From Fusobacterium sp. (GTDB taxonomy: Bacteria; Fusobacteriota; Fusobacteriia; Fusobacteriales; Fusobacteriaceae), in contig NZ_JAGIRL010000031.1 in assembly GCF_019012925.1 (NCBI RefSeq), positions 1 to 64,000 of the forward strand: a stretch of DNA of 64,000 bases, read 5' to 3'. The notes under the pieces are model-generated. The model was not told the origin of the DNA, ran no database searches, and worked only from the letters and a program-made list of their open reading frames with translations. The position numbers were made by a program, and so were the translations under genes. The first letter of the stretch is position 1; each line of letters begins with the position of its first letter. This document shows positions 27,515 through 36,835 of the stretch, piece after piece.

Positions 27515-30500
27515 CTAAAACCTTACAGGTACTATTTTAGAAACTCCTATTTCTTTGTTCATAGTTACACCAAAAATACTCTCTGATTCTCTCATTGTAT
27601 CCTTATTATGAGTAATTAATATGAATTGAGATCTATCTGTAAATTCCTTTAGTTTTCCAATAAGTTTTCTAGTATTCTTTTCATCAAGAGCAGCTTCGAT
27701 CTCGTCAAGGAACGTAAATGGACTTGGTTTGAACATAAAGATTCCCATAATAAAAGCAATAGCTACCATTGATTTCTCTCCACCAGACAGTAAAGATAGA
27801 GATTGTCTTTTTTTATTTCTAAACTTAATATATATCTCAATACCACACTCATCAAAGTTATCAGGATTATTTAAGATTAACTTTCCTTCAGCATTGTTAA
27901 TAGTTTCCATACACATCTTGTTAAAATTTTCATCAATAGATTTATATGCTGTAAAGAATCTATCATGAATAGTTGTATCTATCTCTTTAACCAAATTTAG
28001 TAATACAGTTTTACCGTTGACTAAATCCTCTCTTTGTGTAGTCAAGAATGTATATTTTTCATTTAACTCTTTAAACTCCTCAATTGCTAGTAGATTTACA
28101 GCTTGGAAGTTTCTTAGTTGATTATCTAGAGTTTTAAATCTCTCCTTTTCTGATTTTAAATTAGTTATATCAATTTCTAAACCTTTTATATCTTCAAGAG
28201 ACTCAAGATTTTCACCTAATTTTTCAATATCTAGTTTCAATCTATTAATAGATTCATTTAATTTGTTCAAACTATCTTTTTTATGTAGAAGATAGCTATC
28301 CAATTCTTTTCTTGTTTTTAGTAGAGTATGTTCCTCCTCTAGTAGTTTTTCATTAGTCTGTTTTTTCAGAGTGATCTCACTATTTTCACTCTCATATCTT
28401 AAAACTCTCTCATTTATTTCAGAAGTCAAACTCTCCTCTTGTTTTTCAAGAGTTGAAATTTCAACTCTTAATTGAGAGATCTTATTTTTTAAATTTTCTA
28501 TCTCAGAAGAGAGTAGGAAAAACTCTCTTTTCTCCTTCTCCTTCTCCTTTTCAATTTGATTAACTCTATCTTGAGAGTTTAGGAAGATGATCTTTTTATC
28601 AGCAAATTCCTCTCTTTTGCTATTTATAATAACATTGATCTCTTGAGCTTTAACAATATCTTCCTCTTCCTCTTTTTTGAGATTTTCAATGATAGTGGCA
28701 ATTCTCTCTTTTTCGCTATTAGAGTTTATAATCTTCTTTTCAAATTCCTCGTTATATCTTATCTCATCTTCAAGTTCTAATTTTATTGTTCTAATCTCTT
28801 TACTGATTCTTTCAACTTTTGAATTACAATCTTCAAAATACTCTTGTGCAATTCTACACTGCTTTCTTAAATCCTCTTGAGTAGAGTCTAATTTATCTAT
28901 CTCATTCTCATAATTTTCAAGATCCTTACTTATCTTGTTCTGTTTCTCTATTCCTTGAGTAATAGAAGTCTGTAGTTTTTCAACCTGCTCCTTAAGTTGT
29001 TTGATCTCTTTTTTTCTCTCGAATAGTAGACTAGCAGTGGAGTTACCAGAATCCCCACCTGTAATTCTACCTCTAGAACTCAATAGCTCTCCAGCAAGAG
29101 TTACAACATTTCCACCAAACATAGAGTTTTTTATGATTTTTAAAGCAGTATCCATATTTTCAACTATTAAAAGATTTCCTAAAATAAAATCAGCAACAAT
29201 TTTAAATTTTGCTTCTGTATTTACTAAATTTGAAGCTAATCCAATCACTCCAGGAAGATTTATATTTGGTTCTTTTTTAGGAGTTACTTTGATTGTATCT
29301 AAGGCTAGAAAAGAGGCTCTTCCAGACTTTTTTTCCTTTAAGATGTTGATAGCTTTTTTAGCTACGTCACTTGTGGTAACAATTATATCCTGTATGTTTC
29401 CAGGTACACCAGCTTCAATGGCTTTCATATATTTCTCAGGAACGTTAACAAGTGAGATGAAAACTCCTTCCACTCCAGGAATTTTACTGTTTAAAACCTC
29501 TTTAACTCCTTTGAAGAATCCCTCGTTGTTCTCTTCCATTCTAAGTAGAGCTTGGAGTTTAGCTGAAAATCTCTTTTCATCATATTCAGAGGTTCTAATA
29601 ATCTCTGAAAGTCTATTCATCTCTTGGCTACATTTACTGATCTCGCTCTCTAAAAAGATACCTCTCTCCTTAGTTTTTTCAAGAGTTAATACTTTTTCCT
29701 CTTTAGATTTTTTAGATAGAGTAAGTTCTTTTTCAGCTATCTCCATTTTTTTATTACTATCATCTAACTCCTTTTGCAATGAGCCAATCTTATTGCTACT
29801 TCCCTTAGCTCTTCTGCTAGAATTTTCAATATCATTTAGGAGTTTCATTTTTTCTAATTCTAGCTCCATACTTCTCTTTTTCTTAAGTTCTCTAGCTATA
29901 TTGAAGTTTTCTCTCTCTTTTTCTAAATCTTTTATCTCATTTTCAAAAACTTGATTCTCTTCAAAGAGAGTTTTAACTCTATTTTCTATCTCCAATGCTT
30001 CTTTATCTAAGTTATTAAGAACAATTTGTTTTTCTTCTAGTCTAATGTGATTTTGCTTAGAGCTTTCCTCTTTTTCAACAATCTCTCTTTTAAAACTAGC
30101 ACATCTCTCAACAACTCTTACTTTTTCTCTCTCTTTCTCATCAATCTCTTTTTTTAACTCTTGATTTTTATCTCCATTCTCTTCAATATATTTTTTCAAA
30201 GTGGCTTTTTCTTCATCAATAGCTTCTAATCTTTTCTCTATTCCTTGAAATTCAACTTGTAGATTTGAATTCTCTTCAGATAATTTCTCGTAATTAGAAA
30301 GATCTCTAGAAAGATCTGAGTTTTTAGCTTCATATTCACAACTGTATATTCCTTTAGCAAGGGAGTCTCTGTTTTCTTTTAGATTAAGGTATTCTTGAGC
30401 TTTGCCAGCTTGTTTTTCAACTCTCTCTTTATTCTCTCCCACTTCTTTTAGAACTAAATCAATCTTTTCTAACTCTGAATCAACATTTTCTAGATTTTTA

Positions 30501-31033
30501 ACAGCCTCATTTTTTTGACTTTGGAATTTTTTAATTCCAGCAGCTTCTTCAATTATACTTTTTATCTCTTTTGAAGATGAGCCTATTATTCTTTCGACCT
30601 TCCCTTGTCCAATTACAGAGTAAGCACTTTTACCAACTCCGGTATCTAAAAATAGATTTCCAATATCTTTTAATCTAGTTTTTGTATCATTTATAAAGTA
30701 CTCATTTTCACCTGTTGAATGTAGTTTTCTAGTGATTTTAATCTCGTCATTTTCCACAGGTAAAAAACGATCGTTATTGTCAATATAAAGAGAAACTTCT
30801 GCAAAATTCATAGGTTTTTTATCTTTTCCACCAGAAAATATAACATCTGCACTCTCTTTCGCTCTTATATTTTTATATGATTGTTCTCCCAATACCCAAA
30901 GTACTGCATCAAGTATATTTGATTTACCACTTCCGTTAGGACCAACAATTGAGGTAAGCCCTCTATTAAATTCTATATAAACCTTTTCTCCAAAGGATTT
31001 AAAACCAAAAATTTCTACTGCTTTTAAAAACAT
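27515..31033 (-). CDS. smc: Chromosome segregation ATPase SMC
   Basis: Condensin ATPase of 1172 residues, the standard full length. Walker A GPNGSGKSN at residues 31-39, Q-loop region, two long coiled coils (about 170-490 and 665-990), a hinge around 510-640 with GVFISLVNVPEKYMKAIEAG-like sequence, and the C-terminal signature LSLLSGGEKSMVAIAF with Walker B FTFLDEIEAALD. Its kleisin partner scpA is elsewhere in this window (55411-56088). GGGTGG is a weak ribosome site. It is the second gene of its operon, 25 bases after the Cys-cluster winged-helix gene. Confidence 0.97.
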   Translation of the reverse strand: MFLKAVEIFGFKSFGEKVYIEFNRGLTSIVGPNGSGKSNILDAVLWVLGEQSYKNIRAKESADVIFSGGKDKKPMNFAEVSLYIDNNDRFLPVENDEIKITRKLHSTGENEYFINDTKTRLKDIGNLFLDTGVGKSAYSVIGQGKVERIIGSSSKEIKSIIEEAAGIKKFQSQKNEAVKNLENVDSELEKIDLVLKEVGENKERVEKQAGKAQEYLNLKENRDSLAKGIYSCEYEAKNSDLSRDLSNYEKLSEENSNLQVEFQGIEKRLEAIDEEKATLKKYIEENGDKNQELKKEIDEKEREKVRVVERCASFKREIVEKEESSKQNHIRLEEKQIVLNNLDKEALEIENRVKTLFEENQVFENEIKDLEKERENFNIARELKKKRSMELELEKMKLLNDIENSSRRAKGSSNKIGSLQKELDDSNKKMEIAEKELTLSKKSKEEKVLTLEKTKERGIFLESEISKCSQEMNRLSEIIRTSEYDEKRFSAKLQALLRMEENNEGFFKGVKEVLNSKIPGVEGVFISLVNVPEKYMKAIEAGVPGNIQDIIVTTSDVAKKAINILKEKKSGRASFLALDTIKVTPKKEPNINLPGVIGLASNLVNTEAKFKIVADFILGNLLIVENMDTALKIIKNSMFGGNVVTLAGELLSSRGRITGGDSGNSTASLLFERKKEIKQLKEQVEKLQTSITQGIEKQNKISKDLENYENEIDKLDSTQEDLRKQCRIAQEYFEDCNSKVERISKEIRTIKLELEDEIRYNEEFEKKIINSNSEKERIATIIENLKKEEEEDIVKAQEINVIINSKREEFADKKIIFLNSQDRVNQIEKEKEKEKREFFLLSSEIENLKNKISQLRVEISTLEKQEESLTSEINERVLRYESENSEITLKKQTNEKLLEEEHTLLKTRKELDSYLLHKKDSLNKLNESINRLKLDIEKLGENLESLEDIKGLEIDITNLKSEKERFKTLDNQLRNFQAVNLLAIEEFKELNEKYTFLTTQREDLVNGKTVLLNLVKEIDTTIHDRFFTAYKSIDENFNKMCMETINNAEGKLILNNPDNFDECGIEIYIKFRNKKRQSLSLLSGGEKSMVAIAFIMGIFMFKPSPFTFLDEIEAALDEKNTRKLIGKLKEFTDRSQFILITHNKDTMRESESIFGVTMNKEIGVSKIVPVRF

Positions 31034-31058
31034 TTATACCACCCTGTAATATAGTAAT

Positions 31059-31385
31059 TTATTCTTGAAATTCATCTATTGCTTTCCAAGTAATTACCTT
31101 TACATCTGAGTAATCTTTTGGAGCATTAGAGCAACATGAACCACAACTTTTTTTATCTTTAGAGCAACCACCACAACCAGATGAAGTAGAGCATTCCTCA
31201 TTCTCTCTCTTTTGAAACTCTTCATATGTTTCTAAGTATCCTTCTTTTGTAAGTCTTTCAAAGGATTGAGATAACTCTTCATAGCTGATTCCTAAGTTTT
31301 TAACTATTGCTAATTCACTATAGACACCAGCAGATAAGAGAAATTTTATAACTTTAATATCTATATCATTTAAATTTTTACTCAT
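31059..31385 (-). CDS. FeoC-like winged-helix protein with Cys cluster
   Basis: A 108-residue protein. Residues about 5-55 look like a winged helix-turn-helix (DIDIKVIKFLLSAG, then LGISYEELSQSFERLTKEGYLE). Residues 65-85 hold six Cys: Cys65-x5-Cys71-x2-Cys74-x6-Cys81-x2-Cys84-Cys85. The first four closely follow the Cys-x4-Cys-x2-Cys-x6-Cys spacing of FeoC, the iron-sulphur winged-helix protein of the ferrous-iron transporter, and a Trp follows near residue 100 as in FeoC. No feoA or feoB is in the window; instead the gene heads the smc operon. A redox or iron sensor role is inference. AAGGAG precedes the ATG. Confidence 0.55.
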   Translation of the reverse strand: MSKNLNDIDIKVIKFLLSAGVYSELAIVKNLGISYEELSQSFERLTKEGYLETYEEFQKRENEECSTSSGCGGCSKDKKSCGSCCSNAPKDYSDVKVITWKAIDEFQE

Positions 31386-31419
31386 ATAATCTCCTTACAA
31401 TAAAATCTTCTGTTAAAAA

Positions 31420-31428
31420 ATTATACCA
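31420..31428 (-). promoter_or_regulatory. Extended -10 promoter of the FeoC-like/smc operon
   Basis: Minus strand TGGTATAAT is an extended -10 (TGnTATAAT) without a good -35, about 35 bases upstream of the start codon at 31385. Confidence 0.5.
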
Positions 31429-31471
31429 TATTTTTAACCTATCTACTATGTAAATATTTTAGAAATATTAA

Positions 31472-31504
31472 AGGAGAAGAGTGTTTGTAATCCACTCTTC
31501 TCCT
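31472..31504 (-). terminator. Terminator after trmR
   Basis: A perfect 12-bp stem (31472-31483 with 31493-31504) lies 14 bases beyond the trmR stop; the following tail TTTAATATTT is only moderately T-rich. Confidence 0.7.
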
Positions 31505-31517
31505 CAGTAAGATACAA

Positions 31518-32153
31518 CTATTTTTTTCTGTATAGTCCTATTCCATCTCCAAAAGGAAGAAGTACAAACTCCCCTCCCTCTCTCTCATAGAGATAGTCAA
31601 TAAATTCATTCAATCTTCTAACTATTGTCTTGAATCTTTTTGGAAACTCTTTGTACAGATAACCTCTAAACATAATATTGTCGATAAATATGATTCCATT
31701 TTCATTAAGAAGCTTATAAGAATCTTCAAAAAATTCCATATAGTGTCCTTTTGAGGCATCTATAAAAACAAAGTCAAATTTATCATTAATTTTTTTAATC
31801 TCCTCTACAGCATCTCCCTTAATAGAGATTATATTATCTAAATTAGATTTTTTAAAATTTTCTTGAGCTAGATTGAATCTTTCCTCATCAATCTCAATGG
31901 TATATAGCTTTCCACCATTTTTCTGAATCTCTCTAGCCATAAGGATTCCAGAGTAACCAATAGCAGTCCCCACCTCTAAAACATTTTTAAATTGGTGACT
32001 TTTAACTATAAATTTTAAGTATTCAGCTACCTCTTTTGTCACAATAGGAACATTAAACTCTTCAGCATATTTTTCCATCTCAAGAATAAGTGTGTCCTTC
32101 TCTTTAATCTTATCAATTATATATCTATTTGCTTCTTTTAACTCTTCTAACAT
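31518..32153 (-). CDS. trmR: O-methyltransferase, TrmR type
   Basis: A 211-residue SAM-dependent methyltransferase of the catechol/caffeoyl-CoA O-methyltransferase fold: VLEVGTAIGYSGILMA (SAM motif I), YTIEIDEERFNLA, FDFVFIDASKGHY with the metal-binding Asp, and IIFIDNIMFRG. In Bacillus the equivalent TrmR methylates 5-hydroxyuridine in the tRNA wobble position, which fits a neighbour that is also an RNA methyltransferase; a small-molecule role cannot be excluded. Overlaps the end of rsmB by seven bases. Confidence 0.8.
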   Translation of the reverse strand: MLEELKEANRYIIDKIKEKDTLILEMEKYAEEFNVPIVTKEVAEYLKFIVKSHQFKNVLEVGTAIGYSGILMAREIQKNGGKLYTIEIDEERFNLAQENFKKSNLDNIISIKGDAVEEIKKINDKFDFVFIDASKGHYMEFFEDSYKLLNENGIIFIDNIMFRGYLYKEFPKRFKTIVRRLNEFIDYLYEREGGEFVLLPFGDGIGLYRKK

Positions 32154-33457
32154 TCTTTTCCTCTCTTTTTTAATTTTACGATATAGAATCCATCTAGGAT
32201 CTCCTCTTTATAATCTACAGTGAATCCACCTACCTCATCAAAAGTTCCATTTACATTTTCAGGAATATAGAGATCAGTTGTAGTAAATTCAGGGTATTTT
32301 TCTAAAAACTTTTTAATATTTTTACCATTTTCTTCAGCTAAAATAGTACAAGTACTATATACTAACTCACCACTCTCTTTTAAAATTTGAGAGGCTGATT
32401 CTAAGATTTCAAACTGTAACTTAGCAAGTTCTTCTACGTTTTCAGAGTCTTTGTTATATATAGCTTCAGGTTTTTTTCTAAGTACACCATATCCACTACA
32501 AGGTGCATCTACTAAAATTTTATCAAACTTTTTTCCCTGTTGATTAAGTTTTCTAGCATCCATCTTTACAGGTTGAACTATGGTAATACCACACTTTTTA
32601 CAGTTTTCCTCTATAAGTTTTAATTTATGTGGATAGATATCTAGAGCTAAAAGCTCTCCTTCATTTTTCATAAGTTCCCCTAAAACTGCTGTTTTTCCAC
32701 CAGGTGCACTACAAGTATCTAGGACTGACTCCCCGCTTTTAGGAGCTAAGTTTCTAGCTGAAAGATATGAAGAGCCATCTTGAACAATTATCTTTCCAGA
32801 TTTAAACTCGTCACTGTATAGTAATATTCCAGAGTCAACATAGTAAACAGTATCGACTTTTTTTATAATATCAATCTTCTTCTCTTGTAATAACTTTTCA
32901 AACTCATCAGTTGTATATTTTAAAGTGTTAACTCTAAAGCTGATATAGGGTATTTTTTTTAGAGATTTTAGAAATAACTCTCCCTCTTCAACACCATACT
33001 CATCAATAAGTTTTTCATAAAACCACTGTGGGTATGATAGATAGATGTGAGCTTTTCCACTCTCTTTTAAATCTTTTACATCATCTTTCCACTCTCTTTG
33101 ATAACTTCTTAAAACTCCATTTACAAATTTTCCTACAGGGACACCAAACTTTTTCTTAGATAGTTCTGTGGCTTCCCAAATGACACCTTTATCATCACTA
33201 TTCATAAAACTCATCTGATACATAGAGATTCTTAACATATTTTTTAACCAATCTTTTTTTACAGATGTAGTCCTCTTTTCAATCTCATAATCAAGGAAAA
33301 TTTTATTTCTAATCACTCCGTAAAAAAGTTCAGTGATAAATCCTCTCTCTTTTTTTGATAGAGCATTATCTTTAAAATACTCATTGAGAGCTATATTGGA
33401 ATATTTTCCATTTTCAACCTCTTTAATTAAGCTGATAACTCTAGCTTTTATATTCAT
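32147..33457 (-). CDS. rsmB: 16S rRNA cytosine-967 C5-methyltransferase
   Basis: Modifies C967 of 16S rRNA. A 436-residue protein with the N-terminal NusB-like helical domain (residues about 1-140, FITELFYGVIRNKIFLDYEI) and a C-terminal Rossmann domain: VLDTCSAPGGKTAVLGELM, ALDIYPHKL, DAPCSGYGVLRKKPE with one catalytic Cys and YSTCTI with the other. The ATG at 33457 follows AGGAGG by six bases; an in-frame start nine codons earlier lacks a ribosome site. Confidence 0.93.
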   Translation of the reverse strand: MNIKARVISLIKEVENGKYSNIALNEYFKDNALSKKERGFITELFYGVIRNKIFLDYEIEKRTTSVKKDWLKNMLRISMYQMSFMNSDDKGVIWEATELSKKKFGVPVGKFVNGVLRSYQREWKDDVKDLKESGKAHIYLSYPQWFYEKLIDEYGVEEGELFLKSLKKIPYISFRVNTLKYTTDEFEKLLQEKKIDIIKKVDTVYYVDSGILLYSDEFKSGKIIVQDGSSYLSARNLAPKSGESVLDTCSAPGGKTAVLGELMKNEGELLALDIYPHKLKLIEENCKKCGITIVQPVKMDARKLNQQGKKFDKILVDAPCSGYGVLRKKPEAIYNKDSENVEELAKLQFEILESASQILKESGELVYSTCTILAEENGKNIKKFLEKYPEFTTTDLYIPENVNGTFDEVGGFTVDYKEEILDGFYIVKLKKRGKEC

Positions 33458-33601
33458 TATTAGCCTCCTAATTTTTTCATTCACTTATATTATACAATAT
33501 TTAAGGATTAATTTGTAGTAATATAGAATTTTTATTTGCCTTTTTTAAATTAAAATGGTAATCTATAATAAGAGAGATTTTTATATATGGAGGTTTTATA
33601 C

Positions 33602-34948
33602 ATGGAGGTTCCGTTGGAAGATATTTTTCATTTATTAGAGACGAATCAACTAAACAAGGTTAGAGAGGTATTAGCTGATATGCAACCAGTTGATATAGCT
33701 GAATACTTCGAGGATATGAGTAGAGAACAGGGGTTGAAACTTTTTAGAATTTTACCTAAGAGTTTATCTTCTGATATCTTTAGCTATCTTTCTTCTGATA
33801 AACAGCAGGAGATCATTGAAAATATAACTGATGAAGAGGTACGTAATATCATAAATGATATGTTTATTGATGACACTGTGGATTTTATTGAGGAGATGCC
33901 AGCTAATGTAGTAGACAAGATTTTACAAAATACTACATCTGATATGAGAAATCTTATAAATCAGTTTTTAAGATATCCAGAAAATAGTGCTGGTAGTGTT
34001 ATGACAGTTGAGTATGTTTCACTAAAAAATGATATGAATATTGGACAAGCATTACACTCTATCAAAAGATTTGGAATTGATAATGAGACAATTGATATCT
34101 GTTATATAATAGATAATCAGAGAAAACTTGTGGGGTATATATCATTAAAGAAATTGATTTTCTTAGATGATGATGTACCACTTATAGAGGCAATGGAGAC
34201 AAATGTAATAAGTTGTCGTACAACTGATGATCAGGAAAATATTGCTTCAGACTTTAGAAAGTACGACTTGACATCTATGCCAGTTGTGGATAATGAAGAT
34301 AGACTAGTTGGAATTATCACGATAGATGACGTAGTTGACGTTATTGATCAGGAGTACACAGAGGATTTACAAAAGATGGCAGCAATGGCTCCATCAGATG
34401 AAGAGTATTTGAAAGAGTCAGTTTTTTCTTTGGTAAAACAGAGAATAGGGTGGCTTTTAATTTTAATGATACTTGCAACTTTTACAGGGATAATAATTAG
34501 GACATATGAGGGAGTTTTACAATCAGCTATGGTATTGATCTCATTCATACCTATGCTAATGTCAACAGGTGGAAATGCAGGAGCTCAGGCTTCTACTCTT
34601 ATTACAAGAGGTATCGCCTTAGAAGAGATTGAACTATCAGATATTAAAGAGATATTCTGGAAAGAGTTAAGAGTAAGTATAGTTATTGGTTTAGTTTTAT
34701 CAGTAGTAAACTTTTTAATAATCTATTACTTAAGTGACATAGACTATACAGTATCTTTTGCAATATCTTTAAGTTTATTTATTACAATAATAATAGCTAA
34801 AGGAGTGGGAAGCACTCTTCCAATAGTGGCAAAAGGATTTAAATTAGATCCAGCAATTATGGCTAGTCCTTTAATTACAACTATAATTGATGCCTGTGCC
34901 TTGATAGTATTTTTCTTGGTATCAACTCACTATTTACATTTAGCTTAA
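33602..34948 (+). CDS. mgtE: Magnesium transporter MgtE
   Basis: Mg-gated magnesium channel. A 448-residue protein with the N-domain of helical repeats (ADMQPVDIAEYFEDMSRE, FRILPKSLSSDIFSYL), two CBS domains (about 130-255, including YIIDNQRKLVGYISL and MPVVDNEDRLVGIITIDDVVDV) and a five-helix membrane domain with the pore motif STGGNAGAQASTLI. The ATG at 33602 has GGAGG eight bases upstream; the ATG at 33587 overlaps that site. I see no M-box riboswitch in the short upstream region. Monocistronic with its own terminator. Confidence 0.95.
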   Translation: MEVPLEDIFHLLETNQLNKVREVLADMQPVDIAEYFEDMSREQGLKLFRILPKSLSSDIFSYLSSDKQQEIIENITDEEVRNIINDMFIDDTVDFIEEMPANVVDKILQNTTSDMRNLINQFLRYPENSAGSVMTVEYVSLKNDMNIGQALHSIKRFGIDNETIDICYIIDNQRKLVGYISLKKLIFLDDDVPLIEAMETNVISCRTTDDQENIASDFRKYDLTSMPVVDNEDRLVGIITIDDVVDVIDQEYTEDLQKMAAMAPSDEEYLKESVFSLVKQRIGWLLILMILATFTGIIIRTYEGVLQSAMVLISFIPMLMSTGGNAGAQASTLITRGIALEEIELSDIKEIFWKELRVSIVIGLVLSVVNFLIIYYLSDIDYTVSFAISLSLFITIIIAKGVGSTLPIVAKGFKLDPAIMASPLITTIIDACALIVFFLVSTHYLHLA

Positions 34949-34954
34949 TATAAC

Positions 34955-34983
34955 AGAGAGGTGACAAACCTCTCTTATTTTTT
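34955..34983 (+). terminator. Terminator after mgtE
   Basis: An 8-bp perfect stem (34955-34962 with 34968-34975, loop GACAA) is followed by the T-rich stretch 34975-34983. Confidence 0.85.
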
Positions 34984-35030
34984 AGTTAATAAAATAAATA
35001 AAAAAAGTCTGTAAATTTTTTAATAAAATG

Positions 35031-35059
35031 TTAAATATTTCTGAAGAATAGGGTATAAT
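35031..35059 (+). promoter_or_regulatory. Probable promoter of the pgm-hemW-yggS-sepF operon
   Basis: Perfect TATAAT at 35054-35059, with a poor -35 (TTAAAT, 3 of 6) 17 bp upstream at 35031-35036. The start codon lies 38 bases downstream. Confidence 0.5.
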
Positions 35060-35097
35060 ATAAACATAGTAATAAAAGAGTATTGAGGAGGCAACTT

Positions 35098-36822
35098 ATG
35101 AATTATTTAGATTATTATAAAATGTGGTTAAACTCTGATGTTATAACTAAAGAAGACAGAGAGGAGCTTTTAAATATAAAAGATGATGAAAAAGAGATAG
35201 AAAACAGATTTTATACTGATTTAAGCTTTGGAACTGCTGGAATGAGAGGTATAAGAGGAGTTGGAAGAAATAGAATCAATAATTACAATATAAGAAAGGC
35301 AACTCAAGGATTAGCTGATTATATCTTAAAATCTACTGGAGAGTTGGGAGCTAAAAAAGGGGTAGCAATAGCTTATGATTGTAGAATAGGATCTACTGAA
35401 TATGCTTTGAATACAGCTCTTGTTTTGGCAGGAAATGGAATAAAAGCTTACCTGTTTGAATCTCTAAGATCTACTCCAGAGCTTTCTTTTGCAACTAGAG
35501 AGTTAAAAGCTCAAGCTGGAGTGATGGTAACAGCATCACACAATCCACAGGAGTACAATGGATACAAAGTATATTGGGAAGATGGAGCTCAGATAGTAGA
35601 GCCACAAGCAAGTGGAGTGGTAAATGCTGTAAACTCTGTTGACCTATTCAAAGATATAAAGATTATAAGTGAAGAGGAAGCTATAGCTCAAGGATTACTA
35701 GAATATATAGGGAAAAAAGTAGATGATAGATTTATAGAGGAAGTTGAAAAACAGGCTATAAATAGAGATTTACCAAATAAAAAAGAGTTTAAAATAGTGT
35801 ACTCACCATTGCATGGAACAGGAAGAGTAGCAGTACAGAGAGTATTGAAAGAGATGGGGTATGAGTCTGTATACACAGTTCCAGAACAAGAGATGCCAGA
35901 TGGAATGTTCCCAACTTGTTCATATGCTAATCCAGAGGATAAAGCTGTTTTTAAATTGAGTACAGAGTTAGCAGATAGAGTGGGAGCAACTCTATGTTTA
36001 GCTAATGACCCAGATGCAGATAGAACAGGAATAGCAATAAAAGATGACAATAATGAGTGGTACTACCCTAATGGAAATCAATTGGGAATCTTATTGATGA
36101 ACTATCTTTTAGAGATGAAAAAAGATATTCCAGCTAATGGAGCTGTAATCTCAACTATTGTTTCAACACCGATGTTAGACGTCATAGCAAAAGATAAGGG
36201 AGTACAACTATTTAGAACATTGACAGGATTTAAATATATAGGAGAAAAGATTAGACAGTTTGAAAATAAAGAGTTAGATGGAACATTCCTATTTGGATTT
36301 GAAGAGTCGATAGGTTACTTAGTTGGAACTCATGTAAGAGATAAAGATGCAGTTGTAGCTTCTCTTATGATAGCTGAAATGGCTACTTACTATGACAGTA
36401 TAGGATCAACTCTATATAGAGAGCTAAATAAATTATATGAGAAATATGGTTGGTATAAAGAGGAAACTGTTTCTGTAACAAAAACAGGAAAATCAGGACT
36501 AGAGGCAATTGGAAAAATAATGGAGAATATGAGAAATAAAGCTCATACAGTAATATGTGGTAAGAAAGTATCTATAATTAAAGATTATAAATTACAAGTG
36601 GAAAAGGATTGTTTAACAGGTCAAGAGAAGAGAATTGAATTACCAAAATCTGATGTTATTCAAATTATCTTAGAAGATAAGACATATATTACAGTTAGAC
36701 CTTCTGGAACAGAGCCAAAAATAAAATACTACTTGTGTGTTGTAGATTCAGACAATAAAAAAGCTGATGAAAAACTTCAATATGTAAAAGAGGAGTTTAT
36801 AAAATATATAGATACATTATAG
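35098..36822 (+). CDS. Phosphoglucomutase / phosphomannomutase family enzyme
   Basis: Interconverts hexose 1- and 6-phosphates. The 574-residue protein belongs to the alpha-D-phosphohexomutase superfamily in the long PgcA-like group: FGTAGMRGIRG at the N-terminus, catalytic phosphoserine loop TASHNPQEYNGYK, metal loop NDPDADRTGIA, sugar-binding GFEESIGY and the phosphate-binding RPSGTEPKIKYY at the C-terminus. Whether glucose or mannose phosphate is preferred cannot be told. Start ATG at 35098 with GAGGAGG upstream. First of five tightly spaced genes (13-base gaps). Confidence 0.92.
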   Translation: MNYLDYYKMWLNSDVITKEDREELLNIKDDEKEIENRFYTDLSFGTAGMRGIRGVGRNRINNYNIRKATQGLADYILKSTGELGAKKGVAIAYDCRIGSTEYALNTALVLAGNGIKAYLFESLRSTPELSFATRELKAQAGVMVTASHNPQEYNGYKVYWEDGAQIVEPQASGVVNAVNSVDLFKDIKIISEEEAIAQGLLEYIGKKVDDRFIEEVEKQAINRDLPNKKEFKIVYSPLHGTGRVAVQRVLKEMGYESVYTVPEQEMPDGMFPTCSYANPEDKAVFKLSTELADRVGATLCLANDPDADRTGIAIKDDNNEWYYPNGNQLGILLMNYLLEMKKDIPANGAVISTIVSTPMLDVIAKDKGVQLFRTLTGFKYIGEKIRQFENKELDGTFLFGFEESIGYLVGTHVRDKDAVVASLMIAEMATYYDSIGSTLYRELNKLYEKYGWYKEETVSVTKTGKSGLEAIGKIMENMRNKAHTVICGKKVSIIKDYKLQVEKDCLTGQEKRIELPKSDVIQIILEDKTYITVRPSGTEPKIKYYLCVVDSDNKKADEKLQYVKEEFIKYIDTL

Positions 36823-36835
36823 TTAGGAGGAGATA

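Noticed and set aside
29001..29954. A 317-codon open frame on the plus strand inside smc
   Set aside because: It lies entirely antisense to the intact smc gene, its product is a Ser/Leu/Phe-rich shadow translation, and it has no ribosome site.
33536..33569. Promoter of mgtE from TTGCCT and TATAAT
   Set aside because: The spacing is 22 bp, too long for a sigma-70 promoter; only the TATAAT is plausible, so no feature was given.
35688..36050. Open frame antisense to the phosphohexomutase gene
   Set aside because: Covered by conserved catalytic loops of the sense gene; no independent start signal.
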